Below, piece after piece: positions 45,561 to 55,553 of a stretch of 64,000 nucleotides of DNA. Origin of the DNA: Polycladidibacter stylochi (GTDB lineage: Bacteria; Pseudomonadota; Alphaproteobacteria; Rhizobiales; Stappiaceae); NCBI RefSeq assembly GCF_001562055.1, contig NZ_LLWE01000040.1:1-64000 (forward strand), read 5' to 3'. The notes beneath the pieces are model-generated. The model made no database searches. It was not told where the DNA came from and worked only from the letters and a program-made list of their open reading frames with translations. Made by a program: the position numbers and the translations under genes. The first letter of the stretch is position 1. Each line of letters starts with the position of its first letter.

Positions 45561-45591
45561 TCTTAAAAGCTATTATTGAACTCCAGTAAAA

Positions 45592-45623
45592 GCAATGGGC
45601 CGCAGTAAACTGCGACCCATTGC
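45592..45623 (+). terminator. Terminator hairpin after the RidA-family gene
   Basis: GCAATGGG-C-CGCAGT pairs with ACTGCG-A-CCCATTGC, 14 pairs interrupted by one C/A mismatch. A T-rich TATATC follows. It lies 31 nt past the stop and just before a second, independent hairpin facing torA. Confidence 0.75.
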
Positions 45624-45645
45624 TATATCAAGTGATATGAGCTCA

Positions 45646-45677
45646 TTAACAGTGCCAGCTTACGCTGGCACTGTTAA
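45646..45677 (-). terminator. Terminator hairpin of torCDA
   Basis: TTAACAGTGCCAGC (45646-45659) and GCTGGCACTGTTAA (45664-45677) form a perfect 14-bp stem with a four-base loop. It begins six bases past the torA stop on the minus strand. The T-run is weak, but stem strength and position support a transcript end. Confidence 0.75.
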
Positions 45678-45683
45678 ATTCAC

Positions 45684-48143
45684 TTATGCGCCTTTAGGGG
45701 CATCAAAGGCTGTAACAGCAGGAGCTTCACCTTCAAACTTCGCAATTTCCACCAAACAGCTATTTGCTGTAGATGCTTGTGTCAGTTTTGAAGTTGTCTT
45801 GTCATGAGTAACCATGTTGGCGTGACCGTATTTACAACGGCTACCAACTTTACCTGGCTCTTCAGGGTCAAACCATCCACCTTCACGCAGGCGAATAACA
45901 CCGGCACGCAAGTCTTTGGTTACATAAGCACCGGCAAGTGTTTCACCGCGATCATTGAACACACGTACAACATCGCCGTCATTAATACCGCGTGCTTGCG
46001 CATCTTCTTCAGACATCCAAACTGGCTCACGATCAGCAACCACATAGTTTTCACGGGTTGAGATGTTGTTTGTTTGGCTGTGAATACGCTCAACAGGGTG
46101 CGGGCTTAGCATGTGAAGTGGGTACTTCTCTGCCTTTTTAGAACCCAGCCATTCAATTGGTTCAAACCATGTTGCATGACCCTTACAATCGTCATAGCCC
46201 ATGTCATCAATTGTCTTGGAGAAGATTTCAACCAGACCAGATGGCGTACCAAGAGGCTCAAGAAGCGGATCTTCACGGAAATCACCATGACGAACCCATT
46301 GCTTGGCTTCTTCGGTAGTTGGGAATTCGATGTAATTGGTTTTGTTAGACCAGAACTCTTCGAAGGTTGGCATATCAAGGCCTTTTGCCTTACCTTGTGC
46401 CAGCGCCTTACCATAAAGCTCTTCAAGCCACTCCATCTCGCTCTTACCTTCAAGGTAAGTATCACCAAAGCCAAGGCGGTCTGCCAATCCTTGGTAGATA
46501 TCAAGATCGTTTTTGGATTCGAACTGAGGATCTACAACTTTATGCATTGGGAACAGGTATTTACCTGAGGCACCACCACCCATTTCCATATCATTACGTT
46601 CGTAAGGTGTTGTTGCAGGCAGAACGATATCCGCATGTTTGGCAGATGCTGTCCAGAATGGATCCTGAATAATAATTGTTTCAGGACGTGACCATGCTTC
46701 CAGTGTCTTGTTACGGTCATGCATGTAGCTAAGTGGGTTACCACCAGACCAGTAAATCAATTTAACATCTGGGAAGGTAACTTCACGGCCGTTGAACTGA
46801 ATCTTCTCACCTGGGTTAAGCAACGCATCTGGAAGGCGTGCAACAGGAATAGAAGGTGGCATTTTCTTAGGTGGCTTGCCACCAGAAAGACCAGGCACAA
46901 CTGCGTTATTTGCAGAAGGAACACCAGCACATTCGTAGTGGAAGGAGAACCCGAAGCCACCACCTGGAAGACCGATCTGACCAAGCATAGCTGCAAGTGT
47001 TACCATCATCCAGTGAGGTTGCTCACCATGGTCAGCACGCTGCATAGACCAACCACCCATAATCATGGTGCGGCCCTTAGCCATTTCCTTAGCAATAGCC
47101 CGGATTGCATCAGCAGGAATTTCAGAAAGTTCGGCAGCCCATTCAGGTGTTTTAACAACACCGTCTTTCTCGCCCATTACATAGGCTTTGAACTCTTCAT
47201 AGCCAGTTGCAAAGTTTTCGAGGAAGTCGTGGTCGACCTTATCTTCTTTAATCAACTCATGAGCAATTGCCATCATGATAGAAGTATCGGAGCCAGGACG
47301 TGGTGCATGCCAATCGGCTTTCAGATACTTACAAGTCTCGGTGTTGCATGGGTCAATCGAAATGATTGTTTTACCTGCATCACGTAGTTTTGCAAAGTAA
47401 TCAAAAGCTTTGTGGTCAGGGATCAACCAACCCATATTCAAGGTTGAGAATGGATCACAACCCCAAAGCACAATGGTATCGGTTTCGGCCAGAATGGTCT
47501 CAAAACTACTCATTTGCGCATAAACTTCTGGGTTACCCATAATGTGGGTCATCAGAACTTGTGCAGCACCAGTAGAGTAGTCACCAACAGTCTTGGTGTA
47601 ACCACCGTTCATGTTCAACAAGCGATACAAGCCAGAACGACAGTTGTTATAACGACCAACGGACTTCCAGCCCAATGGACCACCAAGGATAGATTCAACA
47701 CCATAAGTGTCTTTGACACGTGTCAGCTCTTTTGCAACAAGGTCAAAAGCTTCTTCCCAGGTTACGCGAACAAAGTCGCCCTTACCACGGTCTTTAGTGC
47801 CAGCTTGAGGGCCATTTTCTAGGAAACCGCGGCGTACCATTGGGTATTTGATACGGCTGGCTGAATATACCATTTCTGGCGTATTTTTAATGTTAGAAGT
47901 TGGCTTAACGTCTTTTTCAAACGGCTTTGCCTCCACAAAGCGGCCATCTTTAACAATCGCACGGAATAGCCCCCAGTGCGCGCCATTATACATTTCTTCT
48001 GTGCCAGAAGCCGCAGCAGCTGCTGCAGAACGCACCAAAAGAGGAGAACCCATAAGGGCAATCGCAGATGTACTCAAAAGAGCAGACAAAAACTGCCGGC
48101 GTGACATAGTTGCGCGTTGAGTAGTCGTGTTGTGAGCGGACAT
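45684..48143 (-). CDS. torA: Trimethylamine-N-oxide / DMSO reductase, molybdenum catalytic subunit
   Basis: The 819-residue periplasmic enzyme reduces TMAO (or DMSO) using a bis-MGD molybdenum cofactor. A twin-arginine signal (MSRRQFLSALL, residues 13-23, cleavage after SAAAAA) shows folded export. The fold has no N-terminal Fe-S motif, as in TorA/DorA. The molybdenum-ligating Ser is in GDYSTGAAQ, and GGPLGWKSVGR, GWSMQRADHGEQPHWM and SQTNNISTRENYVV are close to TorA/DorA sequences. An AGGGAGGG site precedes the ATG. It is last in a C-D-A operon, the order known from Rhodobacter dor genes rather than the torCAD of E. coli. TMAO and DMSO specificity cannot be separated by eye. Confidence 0.94.
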   Translation of the reverse strand: MSAHNTTTQRATMSRRQFLSALLSTSAIALMGSPLLVRSAAAAAASGTEEMYNGAHWGLFRAIVKDGRFVEAKPFEKDVKPTSNIKNTPEMVYSASRIKYPMVRRGFLENGPQAGTKDRGKGDFVRVTWEEAFDLVAKELTRVKDTYGVESILGGPLGWKSVGRYNNCRSGLYRLLNMNGGYTKTVGDYSTGAAQVLMTHIMGNPEVYAQMSSFETILAETDTIVLWGCDPFSTLNMGWLIPDHKAFDYFAKLRDAGKTIISIDPCNTETCKYLKADWHAPRPGSDTSIMMAIAHELIKEDKVDHDFLENFATGYEEFKAYVMGEKDGVVKTPEWAAELSEIPADAIRAIAKEMAKGRTMIMGGWSMQRADHGEQPHWMMVTLAAMLGQIGLPGGGFGFSFHYECAGVPSANNAVVPGLSGGKPPKKMPPSIPVARLPDALLNPGEKIQFNGREVTFPDVKLIYWSGGNPLSYMHDRNKTLEAWSRPETIIIQDPFWTASAKHADIVLPATTPYERNDMEMGGGASGKYLFPMHKVVDPQFESKNDLDIYQGLADRLGFGDTYLEGKSEMEWLEELYGKALAQGKAKGLDMPTFEEFWSNKTNYIEFPTTEEAKQWVRHGDFREDPLLEPLGTPSGLVEIFSKTIDDMGYDDCKGHATWFEPIEWLGSKKAEKYPLHMLSPHPVERIHSQTNNISTRENYVVADREPVWMSEEDAQARGINDGDVVRVFNDRGETLAGAYVTKDLRAGVIRLREGGWFDPEEPGKVGSRCKYGHANMVTHDKTTSKLTQASTANSCLVEIAKFEGEAPAVTAFDAPKGA

Positions 48144-48167
48144 GTGTCCCTCCCTTTCACAATACAG

Positions 48168-48800
48168 TTAGTTGTTTTTTTTCAATGAGCTCAGATCGTG
48201 CTCAACGAAAGCTCGCATTAGGCTGGCACAGGCGGTATAAAAGCCGTCTGGATCATTGGCGTTGCAATCGGCAACAAAGTCACCGAGCCATGGGGTCAGG
48301 TATTTTTCTATGAAATCGACCTGTTGAGGTCTTGTTTCTTGTTGCGACGCGAGCGTCGATAAAAAGCCGAGCATGAGGGCCAGATGGTCCTCTGGCTCGG
48401 AAAAGTTTTCATTGGCAACCAGGTTGTATTGCCGGTAATAATCTGCAATTTCGCTAACGCATGGATGGCTCAGAGTTTGCCGCCCACTCATGTAGTAGGA
48501 AGCGTAAGGTTGAGCCGCACTCATGCGACTTCCCACTAAAAATAGCTGAGCAAAAGCAACGCGCAGATCCATAACATCATCGGCATGATCCTCTCTCTGA
48601 TCCAGATTGAAAATCACCCAGCGCACGGGCTCTTTAAATTGCTCCTGACAGGCCAGATCGTCTAAAAACTGACGAATATCACCTGAACGTATTGAATCAA
48701 TCGTTGCCTGATCCAGCTCGCTAGCAAATAGTCTTGAAAGGAACCGGTAAGCGACTGCCCGGAACAAGTCCTCATCCTGGTGGCGGTTACTGTCTTGCAT
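48168..48800 (-). CDS. torD: TorA-specific chaperone TorD
   Basis: The 210-residue all-helical protein of the TorD/DmsD family binds the twin-arginine signal and apo-TorA so that the molybdenum cofactor is inserted before export. Family features are RFLSRLFASELD near the start, SYYMSGRQTLSHPCVSEIADYYRQ and EPEDHLALMLGFLSTLA, the last being the E-P-D-H signature of TorD-like chaperones. The ATG at 48800 has GGAG at proper distance; one five codons upstream lacks a site. It lies between torC and torA with gaps of 24 and 55 bp. Confidence 0.92.
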   Translation of the reverse strand: MQDSNRHQDEDLFRAVAYRFLSRLFASELDQATIDSIRSGDIRQFLDDLACQEQFKEPVRWVIFNLDQREDHADDVMDLRVAFAQLFLVGSRMSAAQPYASYYMSGRQTLSHPCVSEIADYYRQYNLVANENFSEPEDHLALMLGFLSTLASQQETRPQQVDFIEKYLTPWLGDFVADCNANDPDGFYTACASLMRAFVEHDLSSLKKNN

Positions 48801-48855
48801 TGCTCTTAGCTCCATTCATTGGAAAACGCTATTTTGTTTAGGGGAGAGGGGTGCG

Positions 48856-50013
48856 CTAGTGCGCACCACCTGTATCTGCTGCATGTAACTGGAGATACTT
48901 TTGAACCAACCGGATCTCATCTTTTGTCAGTGCCGTGTAACGGGTCATTGATTTCAGAACGCCGGCCCACTGGTTCGCCTTGAAGTGACCTGGGTCAGGA
49001 GGGCTGTGACATACAGAGCAAGAGCTTTGGTATAGTTCGCTTGTATATCCCCAGAGCTCTTCAGGGTCTTCAAGCATGTTTTTCTTGTCCATAAAGCCGG
49101 TAATGCTGACTTCTTTCCAAGTTTGGCCAGTGTCTTCATTCACAACGCTCTTCACGGTCTCAGTCTGAGAGATGGCATTTTTCCCAAGTGCTGCACTGAA
49201 AATACGCTGTCCCATTTGTGCGTAAATCACTTTTTCCGCACCCTCTTGGCTCCAGCCAGCGACTTTCACTTTGATTTTGTCGCCTTCTTCACCAATGCTT
49301 TCAATCGTAGTGCCGGCAAGAACACGTGCCGCAGGCCGCTTGTCATCTGCTCCTAAATACAATCCGCCATTTTCTAACAATGTCAGCGCAGGCTTGGTGT
49401 AATCCGCAGCAGCAGCATCATCTACGAGCTTTTGATAGGCTTGACGTGTGGCAGCGGACATATCAGGCATTTCGTGCGCAATACCTTTGTGACAATCAAT
49501 ACAGGTACTGCCATCGCCCAGTGCTTTCTTATGCATTTTTTGCGCTTTTGGACGTTGCTGATCAATGTCCATTGTAGTGAAAGCATGACAGCTGCGACAA
49601 GTAGATGAATCGCTCGCTTCCATCCGTGCCCATACGCGCTTGGCAAGTTCTAGGCGATGATCTTCAAATTTTTCTTTCGTATCAATTGTGCCGAGTATTG
49701 TGTGATAGACATCATTCGCTGCGCCGATTTTCCGGAGCATTTTAGGGAAAAATTCTTTTGGCACATGGCAGTCGGAACATTCAGCCCGAACACCTGATGT
49801 ATTTCTGTAGTGAATGGTCTTCTTGTACTCTTCCAGATTGTGACTCATTTCATGACAACTGGTACAGAATTCAAGTTGGTTGGTAGCTTCTAACGCCGTA
49901 TGAAAGGCACCACTAAAGATGATTCCGCCCAAACCACCAACACATAAGATAATAATAAAGGGATAAGGCCGAATACCCCAAAGGTAACCCCATAATCTTC
50001 TAATCATATTCAT
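48856..50013 (-). CDS. torC: Pentahaem c-type cytochrome TorC
   Basis: The 385-residue inner-membrane cytochrome oxidises quinol and passes electrons to TorA. One N-terminal membrane anchor (PYPFIIILCVGGLGGIIFSGAF) is followed by four NapC/NirT-type haem sites at residues 50-54 (CTSCH), 79-83 (CSDCH), 139-143 (CRSCH) and 171-175 (CIDCH), and a fifth in the C-terminal domain (CSVCH, about 335). Five CxxCH sites and the extra C-terminal domain distinguish TorC/DorC from tetrahaem NapC. The second ATG (50007) is better spaced from AGGGG and may be the true start. First gene of the operon. Confidence 0.95.
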   Translation of the reverse strand: MNMIRRLWGYLWGIRPYPFIIILCVGGLGGIIFSGAFHTALEATNQLEFCTSCHEMSHNLEEYKKTIHYRNTSGVRAECSDCHVPKEFFPKMLRKIGAANDVYHTILGTIDTKEKFEDHRLELAKRVWARMEASDSSTCRSCHAFTTMDIDQQRPKAQKMHKKALGDGSTCIDCHKGIAHEMPDMSAATRQAYQKLVDDAAAADYTKPALTLLENGGLYLGADDKRPAARVLAGTTIESIGEEGDKIKVKVAGWSQEGAEKVIYAQMGQRIFSAALGKNAISQTETVKSVVNEDTGQTWKEVSITGFMDKKNMLEDPEELWGYTSELYQSSCSVCHSPPDPGHFKANQWAGVLKSMTRYTALTKDEIRLVQKYLQLHAADTGGAH

Positions 50014-50021
50014 ATCCCCTG

Positions 50022-50057
50022 GCGACTAATGCGAGTTAAGCAATACAGTTTAGTCGC
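50022..50057. promoter_or_regulatory. Inverted repeat in the torC/torT divergent promoter
   Basis: GCGACTAA (50022-50029) and TTAGTCGC (50050-50057) are perfect inverted repeats 20 bp apart, in the 106-bp gap between the torC and torT starts. TorR is encoded nearby, so this is a candidate TorR or other regulator site. It does not match the E. coli tor box CTGTTCATAT. As RNA it could also be a hairpin in the torC leader. Confidence 0.45.
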
Positions 50058-50119
50058 ATTCCAAATTCTGTTATTTCTGATAATCTATCACTGGAATGTA
50101 CGAGATATTTAGGCCAAAC

Positions 50120-51202
50120 ATGAACACAATGATAACTAATGTAATAAGATGTAATACACTAAAATCATTGTGCTTTTTACTTATAAGTACTTACCCCTGC
50201 GCTGCCAAAACCTGGTCTATACGGCAATGGGACCAAATGCTTGATTACACCTCAAATTCAACAATTACCCAATACACACCCCTCGCCCACGCTCAAAAAG
50301 CGTGGAAGATATGCGCATTGTATCCGCACCTGAAAGACAGCTATTGGTTATCCGTAAACTACGGAATGGTGGACCAAGCAAAAATTTTAGGGGTAGAGCT
50401 GATGGTTCATGAAGCTGGTGGCTACTACCAAGTAAAAAAACAAGCAGAACAATTAGAACAATGTGCAAAAAGCAAACCAGATGCCATTGTTATTGGAACC
50501 GTGACATTTAATAGGCATCAAGAACTTATTGATAAGATCTCCAAGCAAATTCCTGTCTTTGGTATTGTAAATCGCATATCTCCTCAAGGAATAAGCGCTA
50601 TGACAGGTGTTGATTGGAATATGATGGGGAAAATGACAGGAAAATTTCTTCAAAGCCTTCATCCCAAAGGCTCCCCGCAAGTGAAAATAGCATGGTTCCC
50701 TGGCGCGGGAAAAGTCGGAATCTCCTCAACAAAACTATCTGCTTTTAAGCAAGAAATTATGCCCTCATCTGCCCGGCTTTCAGTGTCGCGATATGGCGAT
50801 ACCGGCAAGCTGGAGCAACTTACCTTAATTGAAGATGTATTAGATAATTCAACTAATTATGATTACATAGTAGGTACTGGCGTCACAGCGGAGGCAGCAG
50901 TAAGTGCACTACGAGCAAGACATCTTACAAATAAAATCAAAGTTATTTCCGGCTATTTTACCCATAGCGTTTATAGGGGCATACTGCGGGGAAAAATTCT
51001 CGCCTCACCCTCAGACCAACCAGCCTTGCAAGGTAGAATGTCCATTGATCAAGTTGTTCGCTTCTTAGAAAACAAGAGATATGTCAAACACATGGCACCT
51101 GAAATCATTATGATAACGAGCCAGAATATATCAACATTTAACAAGCGAGACTCCTTATCGCCAACATCATTCAAGCCAACATTTCATGTTGCCGCCCCAT
51201 AA
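50120..51202 (+). CDS. torT: Periplasmic TMAO-binding sensor protein TorT
   Basis: The 360-residue type I periplasmic-binding-fold protein binds TMAO and presents it to the sensor TorS. The signal peptide is LKSLCFLLISTYPCAA. TorT features include AWKICALYPHLKDSYWLSVNYGMVDQAKILGV, ALYPHLKDSYW being highly characteristic, MVHEAGGYYQVKKQAEQLEQC and WFPGAGKVG. The start at 50120 follows AGG; an ATG eight codons earlier is possible. It is divergent from torC and 30 bp before torR. Confidence 0.92.
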   Translation: MNTMITNVIRCNTLKSLCFLLISTYPCAAKTWSIRQWDQMLDYTSNSTITQYTPLAHAQKAWKICALYPHLKDSYWLSVNYGMVDQAKILGVELMVHEAGGYYQVKKQAEQLEQCAKSKPDAIVIGTVTFNRHQELIDKISKQIPVFGIVNRISPQGISAMTGVDWNMMGKMTGKFLQSLHPKGSPQVKIAWFPGAGKVGISSTKLSAFKQEIMPSSARLSVSRYGDTGKLEQLTLIEDVLDNSTNYDYIVGTGVTAEAAVSALRARHLTNKIKVISGYFTHSVYRGILRGKILASPSDQPALQGRMSIDQVVRFLENKRYVKHMAPEIIMITSQNISTFNKRDSLSPTSFKPTFHVAAP

Positions 51203-51232
51203 ACATACCAAGCAAAAACAGGTCGCAAACCT

Positions 51233-51958
51233 ATGGCAAATCGTAAAACCCGCATACTAGCAGTAGAAGATGAGCTCGTTTCTCGAAAAAAGCTGGTTGC
51301 TTACCTGCAAAAAGAAAACTTTGAGGTTTTTGAAGCCGAAGACGGCGCTAGCATGCGCAAAATTATGGACGAATATCCGGTAGATTTAGTACTCCTGGAT
51401 ATCAATTTACCCGATGGAGATGGAATTGATCTGGCGCGGCAACTACGTGCCAATTCAAATATTGGCATTATACTTGTGACAGGGCGTACGGACGAAGTTG
51501 ACCGCATAATCGGCATTGAAGTTGGCGCTGATGATTACATAACAAAGCCGTACAATCCCCGTGAATTGCTCGCTCGGATTAAAGCCCTAATCCGGCGGTT
51601 CCCAACCGAGCAAGAAAAGAAAACACAACAAACGGGTGGCGGAATACTTAAGTTTGGCGACTGGCAATTAGATAAGCTACGTCGGCAACTACACGGCACG
51701 AATGGCACAACAATAAAACTCACCAGAGCAGAGTTCGAGCTCCTACAAACTTTTGTAACGCGCCCCGGAATTGTACTAAGCAGAGACACATTGATGGATC
51801 AAATCTATCACCGCCATTGGGCCCCGAGTGATCGCTCAATTGATGTTCTGGTAGGTCGCTTGAGAAAAATCCTTGAAGCAGACCCTAAACAACCAGCACT
51901 CATTGTTACAGCTCACGGAGAAGGCTATGTGTTTGCTGAAAAAGTCTCTTCCATGTAA
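51233..51958 (+). CDS. torR: Response regulator TorR
   Basis: The 241-residue OmpR/PhoB-class regulator has a receiver (residues about 5-118) with acidic pair ED, phosphoacceptor Asp in [15 protein letters not shown] and Lys in [10 protein letters not shown], then a winged helix (about 140-235, [32 protein letters not shown]). It would be phosphorylated by TorS and activate torCDA. Its 3' end overlaps torS, encoded on the other strand, by 34 bp. Confidence 0.93.
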   Translation: MANRKTRILAVEDELVSRKKLVAYLQKENFEVFEAEDGASMRKIMDEYPVDLVLLDINLPDGDGIDLARQLRANSNIGIILVTGRTDEVDRIIGIEVGADDYITKPYNPRELLARIKALIRRFPTEQEKKTQQTGGGILKFGDWQLDKLRRQLHGTNGTTIKLTRAEFELLQTFVTRPGIVLSRDTLMDQIYHRHWAPSDRSIDVLVGRLRKILEADPKQPALIVTAHGEGYVFAEKVSSM

Positions 51959-54840
51959 AGCGTGAGTATCTGTGAGGCTCGTTCAACTTCTTGGCGGAAA
52001 TGCCCATAGTTTCCGCCTTTCTCAATTTCAAATGCCTTCGATTGAAGTCTTTTTAAGCCTACCGTGCCAGCGGCACTCTTCATTGCATGGGCAAGTTTAA
52101 CCCTGTCATCTTGTGTCTCGGCAGCTTCAAAGCGTGATAATAAACGGCCAATTTCTGTTAGAAAATCTCTAAGGATACTCTCAACGCAAGCATCTCCAAG
52201 TTCTTCACGGTCAATAGCTAGAATATTCCTATCAAGCTCTTCAAAGCGATTTTCTTTGCATCCCAAAACCTTTGGGTTAGGGGCAGCAACTGTTTTTCCC
52301 TGTAAAACCCTATGGATCACATCCACAAGGTCTTGTGGTTCAAAAGGTTTCGCTAAATAACCGTTCATTCCCCTTTCAAGGCAGCGCCGCACCTCTTCAC
52401 CCATTGCATGCGCCGTTAAAGCCACAATAGGAATACTGGCAATAGCCTTATCCTCATGAGAGCGGATCAAACTAGTGGCATCCAAACCATCCATCTCGGG
52501 CATACTAATATCCATCAAGATCAGGTCTGGCTTCTCGCGCACAGCGCTTTCAACGGCCTCAACACCATTTTCCGCAATGATTACGGCATGTCCTTGCTTT
52601 TGCAAAAGCGCTTTCGCAACAAGTCGGTTCGTTTCAATATCTTCTGCAAGCAAGATTTTGAGTGAACCAATGCTTTGCTCTATTGCTGGCGTATATTCTT
52701 TCTTGCCACTCTGGCAGGTTATAAAGGGCAAAGTGAACCAAAAAACACTTCCCTGACCTTCATGGGAAGTAAAGCCGATGTTACCTCCCATACCTTTAAC
52801 CAGACGGTTACAAATGGCCAAACCTAAACCGGTCCCACCATAGCGCCTTGAGGTTGAGTTTTCTGCTTGTGCAAAGGGGTTAAACAGCAATGCCTGCTTT
52901 TCATCGGGAATGCCTATACCACTATCATGAATTTCAAATCGTACCTCGGCCTGATTTTCCTTGTCATTTGTCTGCGATGTGACCTTCAAGCTGACAAAAC
53001 CACTTTCAGTAAACTTAATGGCATTACCCAGCAAATTCGAAAGGACCTGTTGTAAACGTGCAGGGTCTCCGAGGCTGCAGTCTGGTACATTTTCATCTAT
53101 CTGCCCGATAAGCTCCAACTCTTTCTCTTCGGCTTGAGAGCGAAACAAATCTAGCTGTCGCTGAATCACTTGAGGTAATGAGAAGCCAATACTCTCATAG
53201 GCAAGGCGACCTGCTTCAATCTTGGAATAATCAAGTATATCATTCAAAATTCGCAGTAACACATGACCTGAACTGGCAATGGTTGAAACATACTTTTCCT
53301 GCTCTTCATTAAGAGCAGTTGTCTCCAAAAGGTGGGCTGTTCCAAGAACCCCATTCATAGGTGTTCGTATTTCATGCGACATGGTCGCTAGAAAAACTGA
53401 CTTGGCACGATTTGCCGCCTCAGCCTCAATACGCGCCTGCTCTAGACGAACCGTCTCGTTTTCTAGCTGTGCATTCGCAAGCAGTAGCTTCTCTGTCCTC
53501 TCCTCAACCAAACGTTCCAGCTTGTTTTGATAGCCCTTGAGCTTATAGTTTGCTTGAATTTGCTGTTGTTCAAGCCGCCTACGCTCTAGCGCAGTTTGGC
53601 GGAAAACCTCAATCGTTCGCGCCATTGTGCCCAGCTCGTCATTTGTATTGTCACGCACAGAAGCGTGCAGATGACCTTTCGCGAGCGTAAGCATACTCGC
53701 ATGCAGTTTGCTTAACCGGCGCAGCAAGTTCCCTTGCACATAAAACACCATGATCAACGCGGAAATAATCAAAGAAAACAATGCGTAAAAAACCAAGGCA
53801 CTTTGTCCCTGCCGCACGGTCTGATCCGATTTAAAGATCGAATGCTGAATGGTACTATCAGCAAACTGCGAAACTTTGGCAACGCTGCTGGTTAGCGCCT
53901 CTCCCAGCAAACGGCTAGCATTCGTTTTTTCGGTAACAGATTGATTCAATGCAATTATTTGTCCACGTAAGACAAATAGGTTTTCAGGGGAGTCCGCCTC
54001 ACTGTGTTTGCGCAACTCTTCTAAATATCTTTGTGCTCTATCACGCCGGTACGGATCATCCGCATAGCGCAAGCGACGCTCCATGATGACCCAAGAGCGT
54101 GCAAAGTTTCTTTGCATCTCGATGATTGCTGCCGCGTTATCCTCTTGTGAAAGCGAATTTAACAGCTGCCCACCAAGGCTTGCGCGCAAGCGAAGATCGC
54201 TCATCAATTCAAGTTGGTAAAGATTTTCTTCTGTTATTGTATCAAGCGACTCAAACGCCTCTTCTTTTCGTGAAGGCTTATCGATCAAATCATAAACGTG
54301 CGAAAGCCCTGCAACAAGGCGGGTGTCCGCGTTGGAAACGAGCGTTTTTGTCAAAATCAGTGTTTCTTTAGCGGCTTTTAAGGCTTTAGCAAGTTCTCGT
54401 TTAAACAAGCGTTGTTTCGCGATGCGTTGGCGAAGTAACTCAACCTGTTCATTAACCGATTGAAACAGGGCCACCATTGCGCTCTCAGCATCTTGCAACA
54501 CAAACGGGTCTGTTCCCAATAGCCTCAGGTCAGTAAGTAATTGCTCAATTTCCTGTTTGCCAATCGCAAGGCTGGCAGACTGGTTTTCCAAAGTATCAAG
54601 CGTCGTCGCTTGTGCTAGCATAGGTAGTTGCGAAATAACTTGGGAGCTTAATCGGCTAATCTCATGTGCACTAACCAAGGCAGGTAGTGCTTCACCTGTC
54701 ACTTTATCCTGTGTTTTTTGGACCTGCGAAAAACCAAGCCAACCGGTAACAGCACCCATTAAAGCAAAACTGGTGACAGCTAAAAAAGCAAATAATAATC
54801 GGCCTCTAATGCCAAGTGATCGCGTACCCTGAGAATCCAT
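51925..54840 (-). CDS. torS: Hybrid sensor histidine kinase TorS
   Basis: The 971-residue tripartite kinase senses TMAO-loaded TorT and phosphorylates TorR. Domains in order: membrane helix (about 13-33), long helical periplasmic sensor (to about 345), second membrane helix, HAMP, coiled coil, HisKA with [11 protein letters not shown], HATPase with [14 protein letters not shown], receiver with [13 protein letters not shown], and a C-terminal Hpt domain with [14 protein letters not shown]. This layout is that of E. coli TorS (914 residues). It is convergent with torR, sharing 34 bp at the ends. Confidence 0.94.
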   Translation of the reverse strand: MDSQGTRSLGIRGRLLFAFLAVTSFALMGAVTGWLGFSQVQKTQDKVTGEALPALVSAHEISRLSSQVISQLPMLAQATTLDTLENQSASLAIGKQEIEQLLTDLRLLGTDPFVLQDAESAMVALFQSVNEQVELLRQRIAKQRLFKRELAKALKAAKETLILTKTLVSNADTRLVAGLSHVYDLIDKPSRKEEAFESLDTITEENLYQLELMSDLRLRASLGGQLLNSLSQEDNAAAIIEMQRNFARSWVIMERRLRYADDPYRRDRAQRYLEELRKHSEADSPENLFVLRGQIIALNQSVTEKTNASRLLGEALTSSVAKVSQFADSTIQHSIFKSDQTVRQGQSALVFYALFSLIISALIMVFYVQGNLLRRLSKLHASMLTLAKGHLHASVRDNTNDELGTMARTIEVFRQTALERRRLEQQQIQANYKLKGYQNKLERLVEERTEKLLLANAQLENETVRLEQARIEAEAANRAKSVFLATMSHEIRTPMNGVLGTAHLLETTALNEEQEKYVSTIASSGHVLLRILNDILDYSKIEAGRLAYESIGFSLPQVIQRQLDLFRSQAEEKELELIGQIDENVPDCSLGDPARLQQVLSNLLGNAIKFTESGFVSLKVTSQTNDKENQAEVRFEIHDSGIGIPDEKQALLFNPFAQAENSTSRRYGGTGLGLAICNRLVKGMGGNIGFTSHEGQGSVFWFTLPFITCQSGKKEYTPAIEQSIGSLKILLAEDIETNRLVAKALLQKQGHAVIIAENGVEAVESAVREKPDLILMDISMPEMDGLDATSLIRSHEDKAIASIPIVALTAHAMGEEVRRCLERGMNGYLAKPFEPQDLVDVIHRVLQGKTVAAPNPKVLGCKENRFEELDRNILAIDREELGDACVESILRDFLTEIGRLLSRFEAAETQDDRVKLAHAMKSAAGTVGLKRLQSKAFEIEKGGNYGHFRQEVERASQILTLYMEETFSANT

Positions 54841-55553
54841 ATGCTTCTTCTTTTCATTTCCTCTATGACATTACAGTGAAACGCTTTTAAATGTCTTCTT
54901 ATAACAGAAGAGAACTCTCCTAACCCACCATCCAAGTCACAGTGACATATTGCCACAACGCCCCTTAATTCGGTTTTCAAGAGCTCCCCGCCTAAGGAAT
55001 CTGATTAAATAAGCCATTGATTCTGTCATTTACGCATCGTCTTCACAGAACTGCTCAAACAATAAGATAGAGCTATTTATTTGGTCAGTACTATTGACCT
55101 TTTATGAATAATCGAATTGTACATACTATTTATTTTTACGACCAAGTAAATCTTATAAATCCAATGTATTTAAACTCAAAACAAAGAATAAATAAACAAT
55201 CAACTTCACAGCCATGCATTGCTTTTTCCAAATGTTGTCTATTTTTCAACATTCTCCTTCCTATTTTTACATAGTTCAAAAAATATACCACACAAACTCT
55301 AGCGTTTTCATTGAAATTAATTTCGCCAAGCGCATAAACAAGCAACAATCTCTATTAATTATTATCATTATTCTTGACTTGGAAGAATATTCCTTTTACC
55401 CAGAAATCAAAACAAATTGCTATGGATAACTCACCATGCGTGCAATTGCCTAAATTTTAGGCTGGCACACATTTAACGCAGAAAACATTTTCATGCGACA
55501 CATATAACAGTGTGAGCTCTGCCTTAGCATTCAATTAGAACCGGAGGCGTGTA
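54841..55553. other. AT-rich intergenic region upstream of gltB
   Basis: About 710 bp with no gene I can support. Overlapping short ORFs on both strands (55136-55429) are AT-driven and lack ribosome sites. The last 110 bp should hold the gltB promoter and contain the palindrome at 55448-55462. Confidence 0.5.
55448..55462 (+). promoter_or_regulatory. Palindrome upstream of gltB, possible operator
   Basis: GCCTAAATTTTAGGC is a perfect 7-bp inverted repeat around one central base, 92 bp before the gltB start. Size and symmetry suit a dimeric repressor. No known regulator consensus is matched with confidence. Confidence 0.4.

Noticed and set aside
55136-55429. Two overlapping short ORFs upstream of gltB
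   Set aside because: They follow from long AT-rich tracts; composition is atypical of proteins and starts are unsupported.
55463-55480. TGGCACAC resembling a sigma54 -24 element upstream of gltB
   Set aside because: The GC expected 12 bases further on is absent (AC instead), so the -24/-12 spacing fails.
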